From the NCBI GenBank assembly GCA_031549625.1, contig JAVBPK010000023.1, positions 1 through 6,651 on the forward strand: a stretch of DNA of 6,651 nucleotides. Reading direction: 5' to 3'. The stretch's first letter is position 1; the number at the start of each line of letters is the position of its first letter. Positions 1-5,743 of this stretch are shown one piece after another. The notes under the pieces were generated by a model, which saw only the letters and a program-made list of their open reading frames with translations, searched no databases and was not told the origin of the DNA. The stretch is from JAISXK01 sp031549625. Its GTDB lineage: Bacteria; Bacillota; Clostridia; Christensenellales; CAG-138. The position numbers and the translations under genes were made by a program.

Positions 1-907
1 GGAAATGGGGTACGACAAAACCTGGTCTGCGGGCCTGGTGGCGACGGCAGGGGGACTGGGTGTCATCATCCCGCCGTCCATCCCTTTTGTACTGTATTCG
101 CTGGCAACGGGCGTATCGACGGGCGCGTTGTTTTTGGGCGGAATTATCCCCGGCATCCTCATTGGGCTTTCCCTGATGGTATACGCGGTGGTATACAGCG
201 TTCGCAGGGGTGAAAATAGCGTAGCCATTCATGCAAAGATGGAAGAACTGCGAAAGCAGGGTTTTTTCAGGATCTTCAAGGAAAGTTTTTGGGCGCTGCT
301 TTCGCCCGTTATTGTGTTGGGCGGCATTTATAGCGGTATCGTTACGCCAACGGAAGCGGCAGTCATATCTGTTTTCTACTCGCTCATCGTATCGCTGTTT
401 ATCTACAAGAGTATACATATCGCGAATATCATCCCGTTTCTTCGCAACGCGGTCAAAACATATGCGCCTTTGTGCTTCGTGCTTGCTTGCGCCACGGCGT
501 TTGGCCGGGTTTTGGCGCTTGTACAGGCGCCGGCGCTTATTCAAACGTTTATCGTGAGCAATTTCACATCCGCGTTCGCTATAGTATCCGTTGTCGTTCT
601 GTTATTCCTGCTGTTGGGCATGGTCATGGATACAGGCCCCGCGATAATCGTACTCGCACCCATTCTTCTGCCTGCCGTATCAAAAATGGGCGTGCATCCG
701 GTGCATTTAGGTGTTATCATGGTGTGTTGCTTGTCAATTGGGCTTGCAACGCCGCCGTTTGGTTTGGATTTGTTCGTAGCGGGCACGCTGTCCGGTTTGC
801 GGCCGATGCACATCGCGCGGCGGGCGATGCCGTTTATATTCGCGTTTGCGGTTGCGCTGCTGCTGATAACGTATGTGCCGTGGTTCAGCCTCGCTTTCAC
901 AAAATAA
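1..907 (+). CDS. dctM: TRAP transporter large permease DctM (5'-truncated by window edge)
   Basis: This is the large membrane subunit of a tripartite ATP-independent periplasmic (TRAP) transporter, which uses an ion gradient to import carboxylates delivered by a DctP-type binding protein. About 300 residues are visible, against a usual 420-440, so roughly the first third lies upstream. The ATG at 5 is an internal Met, and the frame is open to base 1. The family signature GVIIPPSIP is at visible residues 19-27. It is followed by long hydrophobic segments, including one around residues 190-207 and a C-terminal helix that ends in a short polar tail. The sequence TPTEAA near residue 115 is also typical of DctM. 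The dctP gene follows after 52 bp. The small subunit DctQ is not seen and is probably encoded upstream, or fused to the missing N-terminus. The gene order (permease before binding protein) differs from the common P-Q-M order. The family call is secure; the substrate cannot be read from this subunit. Confidence 0.95.
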   Translation, partial: EMGYDKTWSAGLVATAGGLGVIIPPSIPFVLYSLATGVSTGALFLGGIIPGILIGLSLMVYAVVYSVRRGENSVAIHAKMEELRKQGFFRIFKESFWALLSPVIVLGGIYSGIVTPTEAAVISVFYSLIVSLFIYKSIHIANIIPFLRNAVKTYAPLCFVLACATAFGRVLALVQAPALIQTFIVSNFTSAFAIVSVVVLLFLLLGMVMDTGPAIIVLAPILLPAVSKMGVHPVHLGVIMVCCLSIGLATPPFGLDLFVAGTLSGLRPMHIARRAMPFIFAFAVALLLITYVPWFSLAFTK

Positions 908-959
908 TGCGGCTTAGTAAAAAGCAGCTCATATGCTGTACAATATAAGGAGAGACAGA

Positions 960-2015
960 ATGAAAAAAAGACTGGCGGCCGTCCTGATCGTGGGCATACT
1001 TCTTGCGCTGGCGGCATGCGGCGCTCCGACAGCGCCAAGTGAATCCGCAAAACCGGTTGCGCATGCAAATGGATATGACGCGCTGGAACCCGTTATACTC
1101 CGTGGCGCGGATAACGCGGGTGTGGGCGCGGCGGCCCAGCTGTATGGTGAATTGGTGGCGGCAAAGGTAAAGGAAAGCACGGGCGGCAAGCTGACCATAG
1201 AATATTTCCCAAACAGCCAACTGGGTAACGATCAGGAGCTGCAGGCGCAAATGCTTGCGGGGGATATCGATTTCGTTATTTGCCAAACGGCGCAAACGGT
1301 CAACTTTGTGCCGGAGGTAGCCATTTTTGATTTGCCAATGATATTTGCGAAATACGATGCGGCAACGATAGGCAAAGCGCTTAACAAGAGCGCGTTTACT
1401 GAAAAAATAGCCGAATACTACAGGGCAAAAGGGCTTGTACTCTTGCATTATCTGCAGGGCGGTACATTCCGCGAGACTACGGCAAACAGGGAAATTCGCA
1501 GATTGGACGATTTTAAGGGTGTGAAGATTCGCACGATGGAAAACGCCAACCATATGGCGTTTTGGCAAGCGCTTGGCGCAACGCCCACGCCCTTGCCGTG
1601 GAGTGAAGTATACGTTTCCTTGCAGCAAGGGCTCATTGAGGCGCAGGAAAACGCGACGGATACCTGCGCGGGGAATAACCTCAACGAGGTGCAAAAGTAT
1701 CTGATTATGACGCATCACATTCTATACTGCAATCAATTTCTGATCGGTGCGGCATCGTTTGACAAGCTGGATCCGGCGTATCAGACGGCGCTCCGGCAGG
1801 CCGTAGACGAAGCGGCCGCGGAAATCGAGGCGTCTCTCGCGAAGATCGATGCCGACAATACGAAATTGCTGCAGGACAGGGGCATGACCGTTATCGAATT
1901 AGAGCCTGCGTTTATTGACGAAGTCGTGGAGAGCGCCAAGGGCGTTTATGATGAAATCGGCGCCGTGGTTGGCGCAGATCTCGTGAAATTGCTGCAGGAT
2001 GAGCTGGAAAAATAG
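960..2015 (+). CDS. dctP: TRAP transporter substrate-binding lipoprotein (DctP family)
   Basis: This is the extracytoplasmic binding protein that hands a carboxylate substrate to the TRAP permease. It has 351 residues, a normal length. The ATG at 960 is chosen over the in-frame ATG at 933 because AAGGAG (947-952) lies 7 nt upstream. Translation from 960 also begins directly with a lipoprotein signal: MKKR, a hydrophobic stretch, then lipobox L17-A-A-C20. Cys20 would be lipidated, which fits a Gram-positive cell, where the protein must be tethered to the membrane. Typical DctP features follow: GGKLTIEYFPNSQLGND at 75-91, DLP at 124-126, the FKGVKIRTMEN segment at 185-195, and WSEVYVSLQQGLIEAQEN at 214-231. 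In known family structures the arginine matching R191 forms the salt bridge with the substrate carboxylate. The usual proline after QEN is alanine here. The ligand is unknown; the downstream AroE homologue suggests a polyhydroxy or cyclic hydroxy acid. Confidence 0.95.
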   Translation: MKKRLAAVLIVGILLALAACGAPTAPSESAKPVAHANGYDALEPVILRGADNAGVGAAAQLYGELVAAKVKESTGGKLTIEYFPNSQLGNDQELQAQMLAGDIDFVICQTAQTVNFVPEVAIFDLPMIFAKYDAATIGKALNKSAFTEKIAEYYRAKGLVLLHYLQGGTFRETTANREIRRLDDFKGVKIRTMENANHMAFWQALGATPTPLPWSEVYVSLQQGLIEAQENATDTCAGNNLNEVQKYLIMTHHILYCNQFLIGAASFDKLDPAYQTALRQAVDEAAAEIEASLAKIDADNTKLLQDRGMTVIELEPAFIDEVVESAKGVYDEIGAVVGADLVKLLQDELEK

Positions 2016-2037
2016 GCGTATAGAAGGGGATTGGCGT

Positions 2038-2064
2038 ATGGCGGATGGTTCCGCAAACTGCTAA
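2038..2064 (+). other. possible 8-codon upstream ORF before the aroE homologue
   Basis: ATG at 2038 opens a short frame, MADGSANC, that stops at TAA 2062-2064, 14 nt before the aroE start. A good Shine-Dalgarno-like stretch, AAGGGG (2024-2029), lies 8 nt upstream, just after the dctP stop. The same stretch is only 1 nt from the in-frame TTG at 2031, which argues against TTG as the aroE start. The sequence shows only a plausible initiation site and a tiny frame. Whether it is translated, for example to carry ribosomes from dctP into aroE, is inference. It may be chance. Confidence 0.25.
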
Positions 2065-2068
2065 ACAC

Positions 2069-2073
2069 GGAGG
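2069..2073 (+). promoter_or_regulatory. ribosome binding site that decides the aroE start
   Basis: GGAGG lies 5 nt before the ATG at 2079. It supports that start over the longer reading from TTG 2031, which would add 16 unconserved residues. Confidence 0.8.
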
Positions 2074-2078
2074 ATTTT

Positions 2079-2972
2079 ATGGCCGGAAATAGTTTGGAGT
2101 ACGAGATTACCGGACACACGCGCCTGATCGGACTGCTCGGCTTCCCGGTCAAGCAAAGCCGCGCGCCCAAAATGCACAATCTTGCGTTTGCCAAGGCCGG
2201 CATCGACTTGGTATATCTTACGTTTGACGTTACAAACGATAATTTGGCAGACGCCGTAAAGGCCATGCGCGTATTGAGCGTAGCGGGCTTTAACGTAACC
2301 ATGCCAAACAAGCAAGCGATTCTTCCCTTGCTGGACGAGCTTTCCAAAGAAGCGCGCATCATCGGTGCGGTGAACACCGTTTCAAACAGCGGGGGTATAC
2401 TAAAGGGCTACAATACGGATGCCCTGGGTTTTATAATGAACCTGGATGAGCACGGCGTAGCATATAAAGCAAAGAAAGTGGTCGTCGGCGGGGCAGGGGG
2501 CGCGGGCAGTGCGTGCGCCGTGCAGTTGGCGCTGGGCGGCGCGGGTTTGATTGCTCTGTTCGACATTGACACGGAAAGAGCGAAGGTGCTGGCGGATAAG
2601 ATCAATCAAAATATCCCTGCCTGCAAAGCATACGCGCTGCAGGCGGATCAAGCATCGCTGGTAGGCGAGTTGAGGGATGCAAACGTGTATGTGGATGCCA
2701 CGCCGCTCGGCATGGAACCGCGTGAAGAGGAATGTGTGTTCAACAACGCGGAACAGATACCGCCCCATATAACGGTTTGTGAAATATGTTATGCGCCCGT
2801 AATGACAAAGCTGCTAAAGATGGCGGAAAGCCGCGGCTGTAAAATAGTCACAGGCATAGGCATGAATGACTATCAGGGCGCGGCAGCGTTTAAAATCTGG
2901 ACAGGCGAGGATATGCCGCTTTCTTATGTGCGCAGCAGGATGGCAAAAGAAGATGCCGGTATGGTAGAATAA
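2079..2972 (+). CDS. Shikimate/quinate dehydrogenase family protein (AroE-like, probably NAD-dependent)
   Basis: This 297-residue oxidoreductase has the two-domain AroE fold. Family members interconvert shikimate or quinate and their 3-dehydro forms with NAD(P). Conserved elements seen: GFPVKQSRAPKMHN at 21-34 (substrate pocket), NVTMPNK with the catalytic lysine K78, GAVNT at 96-100, NTD with the catalytic aspartate D114, the dinucleotide loop GAGGAG at 138-143, TPLGM, and YQGAAAF with Q266. Two points are unusual. The second pocket serine of the SxSP motif, which holds the shikimate carboxylate in E. coli AroE, is alanine (A29). After the second Rossmann strand the sequence is FDIDTERA (D162, D164) rather than the NADP-binding NRT of biosynthetic AroE. 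Acidic residues here are typical of NAD-dependent catabolic quinate/shikimate dehydrogenases. Its position after TRAP genes, with no aromatic biosynthesis genes nearby, also favours a catabolic role on an imported acid. The fold is secure; substrate and cofactor are inferred. Confidence 0.9.
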   Translation: MAGNSLEYEITGHTRLIGLLGFPVKQSRAPKMHNLAFAKAGIDLVYLTFDVTNDNLADAVKAMRVLSVAGFNVTMPNKQAILPLLDELSKEARIIGAVNTVSNSGGILKGYNTDALGFIMNLDEHGVAYKAKKVVVGGAGGAGSACAVQLALGGAGLIALFDIDTERAKVLADKINQNIPACKAYALQADQASLVGELRDANVYVDATPLGMEPREEECVFNNAEQIPPHITVCEICYAPVMTKLLKMAESRGCKIVTGIGMNDYQGAAAFKIWTGEDMPLSYVRSRMAKEDAGMVE

Positions 2973-3006
2973 GATGCAGTCTCAAAAAGAGGGTAGGAGT
3001 ATGGCT

Positions 3007-3771
3007 ATGAACGGGCAGGAAACACTTCGTTTACTGGAGCAAATACAAGCGGGGGACGTAACGCCGGAAGAGGCGCTGGTTCGCCTGAAAATGCAGCCAT
3101 TCGAGGATATAGGCTTTGCAAAGCTCGATCATCACCGTGCGCTGCGCCAGGGCGTTGCAGAGGTTGTGTATGGCGCGGGCAAAACGCCGCAGCAGATACA
3201 CGCCATTATAGCAAGCATGCTGAAAAATGGGCAAAGCACAATCCTGATTACCCGTCTTGCGGCGGAGGCTGCCGAAAGCATTCAAAATCAATATAGCATG
3301 CGTTATGATGCTTTGAGCAAAGTTGGCATAATAGGCGATCCCCCCAAGCCCGATGGCGCGGGCAGTATTGTGGTGGCGACAGGCGGCACAAGTGATATGC
3401 CCGTGGCGGAAGAAGCGGCGCTTACGGCAGAGGCGTTGGGCAATCATGTCGTGCGCATCTATGACGTGGGCGTTGCCGGGTTGCACAGGTTGCTTTCGCA
3501 TTTGGAAACGCTGATGAGCGCGCGGGTTGTTATTGCCATCGCGGGTATGGAAGGCGCTCTCGCGAGTGTAATCGGTGGGCTGGTGGATTGTCCTGTGATT
3601 GGCGTGCCCACCAGCGTGGGGTATGGCGCGTCCATGAAGGGGCTTTCAGCGCTGTTGTCCATGCTCAATTCCTGCGCCAGCGGCGTTAGCGTAGTCAATA
3701 TCGACAATGGCTTCGGCGCGGGGTACCTCGCCAGCATGATTAATCACATACCGGGCGGCGCGCGGCCATAA
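3007..3771 (+). CDS. larB: LarB, pyridinium-3,5-biscarboxylic acid mononucleotide synthase (nickel pincer cofactor synthesis)
   Basis: LarB carboxylates nicotinic acid adenine dinucleotide and releases AMP to give P2CMN. LarE then adds sulfur and LarC inserts nickel, making the cofactor of lactate racemase LarA and related 2-hydroxyacid racemases/epimerases. The 254-residue length is normal. A helical N-terminal region leads to GFAKLDHHRALRQG and then a PurE-like domain with ATGGTSDMPVAEEA (residues 123-136). The C-terminal motif LNSCASG places Cys223 where the family has its catalytic cysteine (Cys221 in Lactobacillus plantarum LarB, from memory), followed by VVNIDNGFGAGY. ATG 3007 is preferred because AGGAG (2995-2999) is 7 nt away. 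ATG 3001 adds only Met-Ala and is nearly as good. ATG 2974, 1 nt after the aroE stop, lacks a Shine-Dalgarno. No larA, larC or larE is present in the window, so those functions must be encoded elsewhere. Confidence 0.93.
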   Translation: MNGQETLRLLEQIQAGDVTPEEALVRLKMQPFEDIGFAKLDHHRALRQGVAEVVYGAGKTPQQIHAIIASMLKNGQSTILITRLAAEAAESIQNQYSMRYDALSKVGIIGDPPKPDGAGSIVVATGGTSDMPVAEEAALTAEALGNHVVRIYDVGVAGLHRLLSHLETLMSARVVIAIAGMEGALASVIGGLVDCPVIGVPTSVGYGASMKGLSALLSMLNSCASGVSVVNIDNGFGAGYLASMINHIPGGARP

Positions 3772-3786
3772 AACCATCGCCCGCTG

Positions 3787-3810
3787 CTGATTTGGCGCCG
3801 TCAGGTTTTT
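3787..3810 (+). terminator. weak candidate terminator at the end of the TRAP-aroE-larB operon
   Basis: A 4-bp stem, CTGA (3787-3790) with TCAG (3801-3804), is followed by one G and five T (3806-3810), 15 bp after the larB stop. A longer alternative pairs AACCAT (3772-3777) with ATGGGTT (3811-3817) through one bulge. A separate 14-nt palindrome with a CC loop lies at 3829-3842, but no T-run follows it in either direction. The 103-bp convergent gap 3772-3874 holds nothing else. The location is right for a terminator; the stem is short, so the call is weak. Confidence 0.25.
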
Positions 3811-3874
3811 ATGGGTTAGCATCATCTCTCATCCCCGGATGAATTATTGAACAGACATCAAGTATATGAAAGGC

Positions 3875-4645
3875 TTATGTTGTTATTCCATATGCCGCTC
3901 TATCCGCGTTTGCGTTGCGCAGCACTTCGCGGGGCGACAAAATGCGGTTGTAAAGGCGGATCTCATAGATTCTGCCATAGAAGTTTTGCACACTTGTAGG
4001 AAGGGCCGGGTTGCCGCCCATTGCTACGTAATGCGTGGGGAGCTGCACAAAAAAGTTTGCGCTTCTGGCCGCGTTGAACGTTTGTATGCCGTTATAATAA
4101 ATGATTTTGCGCCCGTTTCGTGCCGGAACGGGGCTATAATAGGACGCCTGCATGCACACATTATAAATATTATTTGCCAGCAGGGCTCGCGTGTTTGTTA
4201 TAGTGAAGTTGCCGGTCTCCTGAAAAATGATCTGGGCATTGAGCGCGCTCATTTGAAGAGTTATCGTTGTATAGGGGTTGTTAGGGATATCGTCAATTCC
4301 TACGATGTCGCCGCCGTTGCTCGCGTCGGCGCCGGTATATGGCATAAACACAGCTTCCAGCGTACAATTTTCGGGGGAAAACTGCTCGGGCAAAGCGTTT
4401 GAGATCCAGGAGTAAGGGGCGACGGAAACCTTCAGGCTCTCAAAATAGTTTACGCCCCATTGCCGGGTGCCGGCGCGGAGTCCGGCGGCCAGGGTGGCGT
4501 CGCTGTCTCCAACCAGGTTTTTCCAAACAGCGGTGGTGGAGCTGTGTCCGGCACCGGTATTGTTTGAACCAAGGTAACGCACGATCAGCCCGCTCGTGAC
4601 ATACCCCGTTTGCCATGTGATAACTTGTCGTCGTTGTGAAGGCAT
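3875..4645 (-). CDS. LamG / concanavalin A-like jellyroll domain protein
   Basis: The 256-residue product appears to be a single LamG-like (ConA-type beta sandwich) domain, a fold used for carbohydrate or protein binding at cell surfaces. The start is typical of bacterial members: GLIVRYLGSNNTGAGHS, then AVWKNLVGDSDATL. The end has the characteristic last strands and helix, YGRIYEIRLYNRILSPREV at about residues 223-241. Between them are strand-rich segments such as CTLEAVFMPY. There is no signal peptide, membrane helix or sorting motif. The start at 4645 lies 4 nt after the stop of the collagen-like gene, with a ribosome site overlapping that stop, so the two are translationally coupled and presumably needed together. 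I infer a spore-surface or appendage structural role with the collagen-like partner. A phage tail-fibre origin is possible, but no phage genes flank it. The ligand is unknown. The fold call rests on sequence pattern only. Confidence 0.8.
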   Translation of the reverse strand: MPSQRRQVITWQTGYVTSGLIVRYLGSNNTGAGHSSTTAVWKNLVGDSDATLAAGLRAGTRQWGVNYFESLKVSVAPYSWISNALPEQFSPENCTLEAVFMPYTGADASNGGDIVGIDDIPNNPYTTITLQMSALNAQIIFQETGNFTITNTRALLANNIYNVCMQASYYSPVPARNGRKIIYYNGIQTFNAARSANFFVQLPTHYVAMGGNPALPTSVQNFYGRIYEIRLYNRILSPREVLRNANADRAAYGITT

Positions 4646-4649
4646 ACGC

Positions 4650-4658
4650 TCACCTGCT
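4650..4658 (-). promoter_or_regulatory. ribosome binding site overlapping the collagen-like stop codon
   Basis: Read on the minus strand, AGCAGGTGA differs by one base from the ideal AGGAGGTGA and contains the TGA stop of the upstream collagen-like gene. It ends 4 nt before the LamG ATG. This layout is typical of translational coupling and helps fix the LamG start. Confidence 0.7.
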
Positions 4659-5552
4659 TATTGTGTCGAAGGCCCATCTGATGCTGCCATCAAACAGAAG
4701 AATGGCTTTCATCCACACTTCATTTATGCCGATCGGGAGTATGGGCGGTGGGGTAAAGAAAACCGCCGGCCATGTTTGTGTGCCATTGGCGAGAATCTGA
4801 ATGGAAACATAAATGGTATTCTCTCTTTGGGGAACGTACTCGGGCATAAATATCGTAAAGCCGCCCTCCGCGATCATTCTTCCGCTGCTATTATTTAAAA
4901 GAATGACTGAACCGCCGGCGGGGATCAATCCATAATCTACTACGAGAATGGTATTGAGCAGGATTTGCGTGTTGGTATAGGCGATAGACTGGGCATAGAG
5001 TTGATTGCTGTAAGCGTTGGCCTGCGCAAGAATGCTGTCGGTATCAGCGGCAGGCCCTGTCGGCCCGGTAATGCCCTGTTCGCCTTGTGGCCCAATGGGG
5101 CCCTGCAAGCCCTGCTCGCCTTGCATGCCTGCCGGGCCTTGCGCTCCCTGCGGCCCGGCCGGGCCTTGCGCGCCTTCAGGCCCCGTCGGCCCAGGAATAC
5201 CTTGCGGGCCCTGCACGCCCATTAGGCCTTGATCTCCTTGCGGGCCCTGTGCGCCCGGTATTCCCTGGATTCCCTGCATGCCATCTTGTCCGGGAATGCC
5301 TTGTGGTCCGGGCAATCCGACAGGGCCTTGCGGGCCTTCTAGCCCCATTGAGCCGATGGCGCCTGGAGGCCCGGGAACGCCCGCGGGGCCTTGGGCCCCG
5401 TATGGGCCCTTAGGGCCTTGTTCCCCCTGCGGTCCGGTGGGCCCCGGAATGCCCTGCGGTCCGGTGGGGCCCGGCATTAAGCTGCAACCGGTATGCCTGC
5501 CGCAATGGTTCGAAGGAGAGGAATGGCTGCATTTATTAAAGTAAGTATTCAT
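4650..5552 (-). CDS. Collagen-like Gly-X-Y repeat protein, probably spore surface
   Basis: The 300-residue protein has four parts. Residues 1-27 are rich in Cys, His and Ser (C8, H10, H16, C17, H20, C23). Residues 28-168 are 47 perfect Gly-X-Y triplets, which should form a trimeric collagen helix. Residues about 171-200 (SILAQANAYSNQLYAQ and on) look like a short helical or coiled-coil neck. Residues about 200-300 form a strand-rich C-terminal domain that I do not recognise. There is no Sec signal peptide, membrane helix or LPXTG motif. BclA-type exosporium filaments of Bacillus are also collagen-like, lack a Sec signal, are made in the mother cell and often carry a C-terminal trimerisation domain. 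This architecture is similar, but I see no BclA-like N-terminal targeting motif. GAGGGG lies 8 nt before the ATG. A sporulation-type promoter candidate is about 33 bp upstream. A phage tail collagen-like fibre is the main alternative. Collagen repeat certain; spore location inferred. Confidence 0.9.
   Translation of the reverse strand: MNTYFNKCSHSSPSNHCGRHTGCSLMPGPTGPQGIPGPTGPQGEQGPKGPYGAQGPAGVPGPPGAIGSMGLEGPQGPVGLPGPQGIPGQDGMQGIQGIPGAQGPQGDQGLMGVQGPQGIPGPTGPEGAQGPAGPQGAQGPAGMQGEQGLQGPIGPQGEQGITGPTGPAADTDSILAQANAYSNQLYAQSIAYTNTQILLNTILVVDYGLIPAGGSVILLNNSSGRMIAEGGFTIFMPEYVPQRENTIYVSIQILANGTQTWPAVFFTPPPILPIGINEVWMKAILLFDGSIRWAFDTISR
5049..5471 (-). repeat. collagen Gly-X-Y coding repeat, 47 uninterrupted triplets
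   Basis: This segment encodes residues 28-168 of the collagen-like protein, with glycine at every third position and no break. Proline occupies X in 22 triplets and Y in 7. Glutamine occupies Y in 21, with GPQ (8) and GAQ (4) common. Lacking proline hydroxylation, bacterial collagens rely on polar and charged side chains, and the Gln-rich Y position fits that. The DNA is repetitive and GC-rich, so copy number may vary between strains and mis-assembly is possible. The long open frames on the opposite strand here are a by-product of the repeat. Confidence 0.97.
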
Positions 5553-5585
5553 GGGAAATGCCCCCTCACACGGATGTTGCTACCT

Positions 5586-5614
5586 CATTTTATGTATCGC
5601 AGCTCCTTTGTGTT
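5586..5614 (-). promoter_or_regulatory. candidate sporulation-type (SigK/SigE-like) promoter of the collagen-like/LamG operon
   Basis: On the minus strand, AACA (5614-5611) and CATAAAATG (5594-5586) are separated by exactly 16 bp. The B. subtilis SigK consensus is roughly mACm-N16-CATAnnnTA. The match is complete except that the last base is G rather than A. The -10 lies about 33 bp before the collagen-like ATG, leaving room for its GAGGGG ribosome site. No good TTGACA-type -35 is placed for a housekeeping promoter. This is inference from motif and spacing. Confidence 0.4.
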
Positions 5615-5684
5615 CGTTCTTGCGTCATTGCGGTAAACGCTTTGGAGCATTCCAATCGAATGATGGCTGGAGTTCCATGATTGA

Positions 5685-5713
5685 AACAAAGAACGGATTA
5701 CCGGCATATGATG
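5685..5713 (+). promoter_or_regulatory. candidate sporulation-type (SigK/SigE-like) promoter of the cupin gene
   Basis: AACA (5685-5688) and CATATGATG (5705-5713) are again exactly 16 bp apart, about 30 bp before the cupin start. The arrangement mirrors the minus-strand candidate in the same intergenic region, including the final ATG in place of the consensus nTA. The rest of the 191-bp region 5553-5743 shows no other convincing element. Confidence 0.4.
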
Positions 5714-5743
5714 GGGTAACGGAAAGCACAAAAATAGGAAAGG

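Noticed and set aside
939..944. TACAAT with upstream TG as an internal -10 promoter element before dctP
   Set aside because: Transcription would start within the ribosome binding site, and no reasonable -35 is placed; the gene is better explained as part of the operon.
933..959. Earlier ATG for dctP
   Set aside because: It adds MLYNIRRDR before the lipoprotein signal and places the good AAGGAG inside the coding sequence; the start at 960 fits both signals.
897..1718. 273-codon minus-strand open frame opposite dctP
   Set aside because: It is fully antisense to a clear DctP gene, is basic and of low-likelihood composition, and has no recognisable domain.
3829..3842. 14-nt palindrome (6-bp arms, CC loop) between the convergent genes as a terminator
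   Set aside because: The 2-nt loop forces a shorter stem, and no T-run follows on either strand.
3866..4402. 178-codon plus-strand open frame opposite the LamG gene
   Set aside because: The minus-strand LamG reading has family motifs, a ribosome site and coupling to its neighbour; the plus-strand reading has none of these.
4965..5544. Several long plus-strand open frames rich in Gly, Pro, Cys and Arg opposite the collagen-like gene
   Set aside because: They are antisense by-products of the Gly-X-Y repeat: GGN/CCN codons read open in other frames. They have no ribosome sites or family resemblance.
3875..5552. Prophage tail-fibre origin for the collagen-like and LamG genes
   Set aside because: No tail, lysis, integrase or other phage genes flank them in the window; it remains possible but less supported than a spore-surface role.
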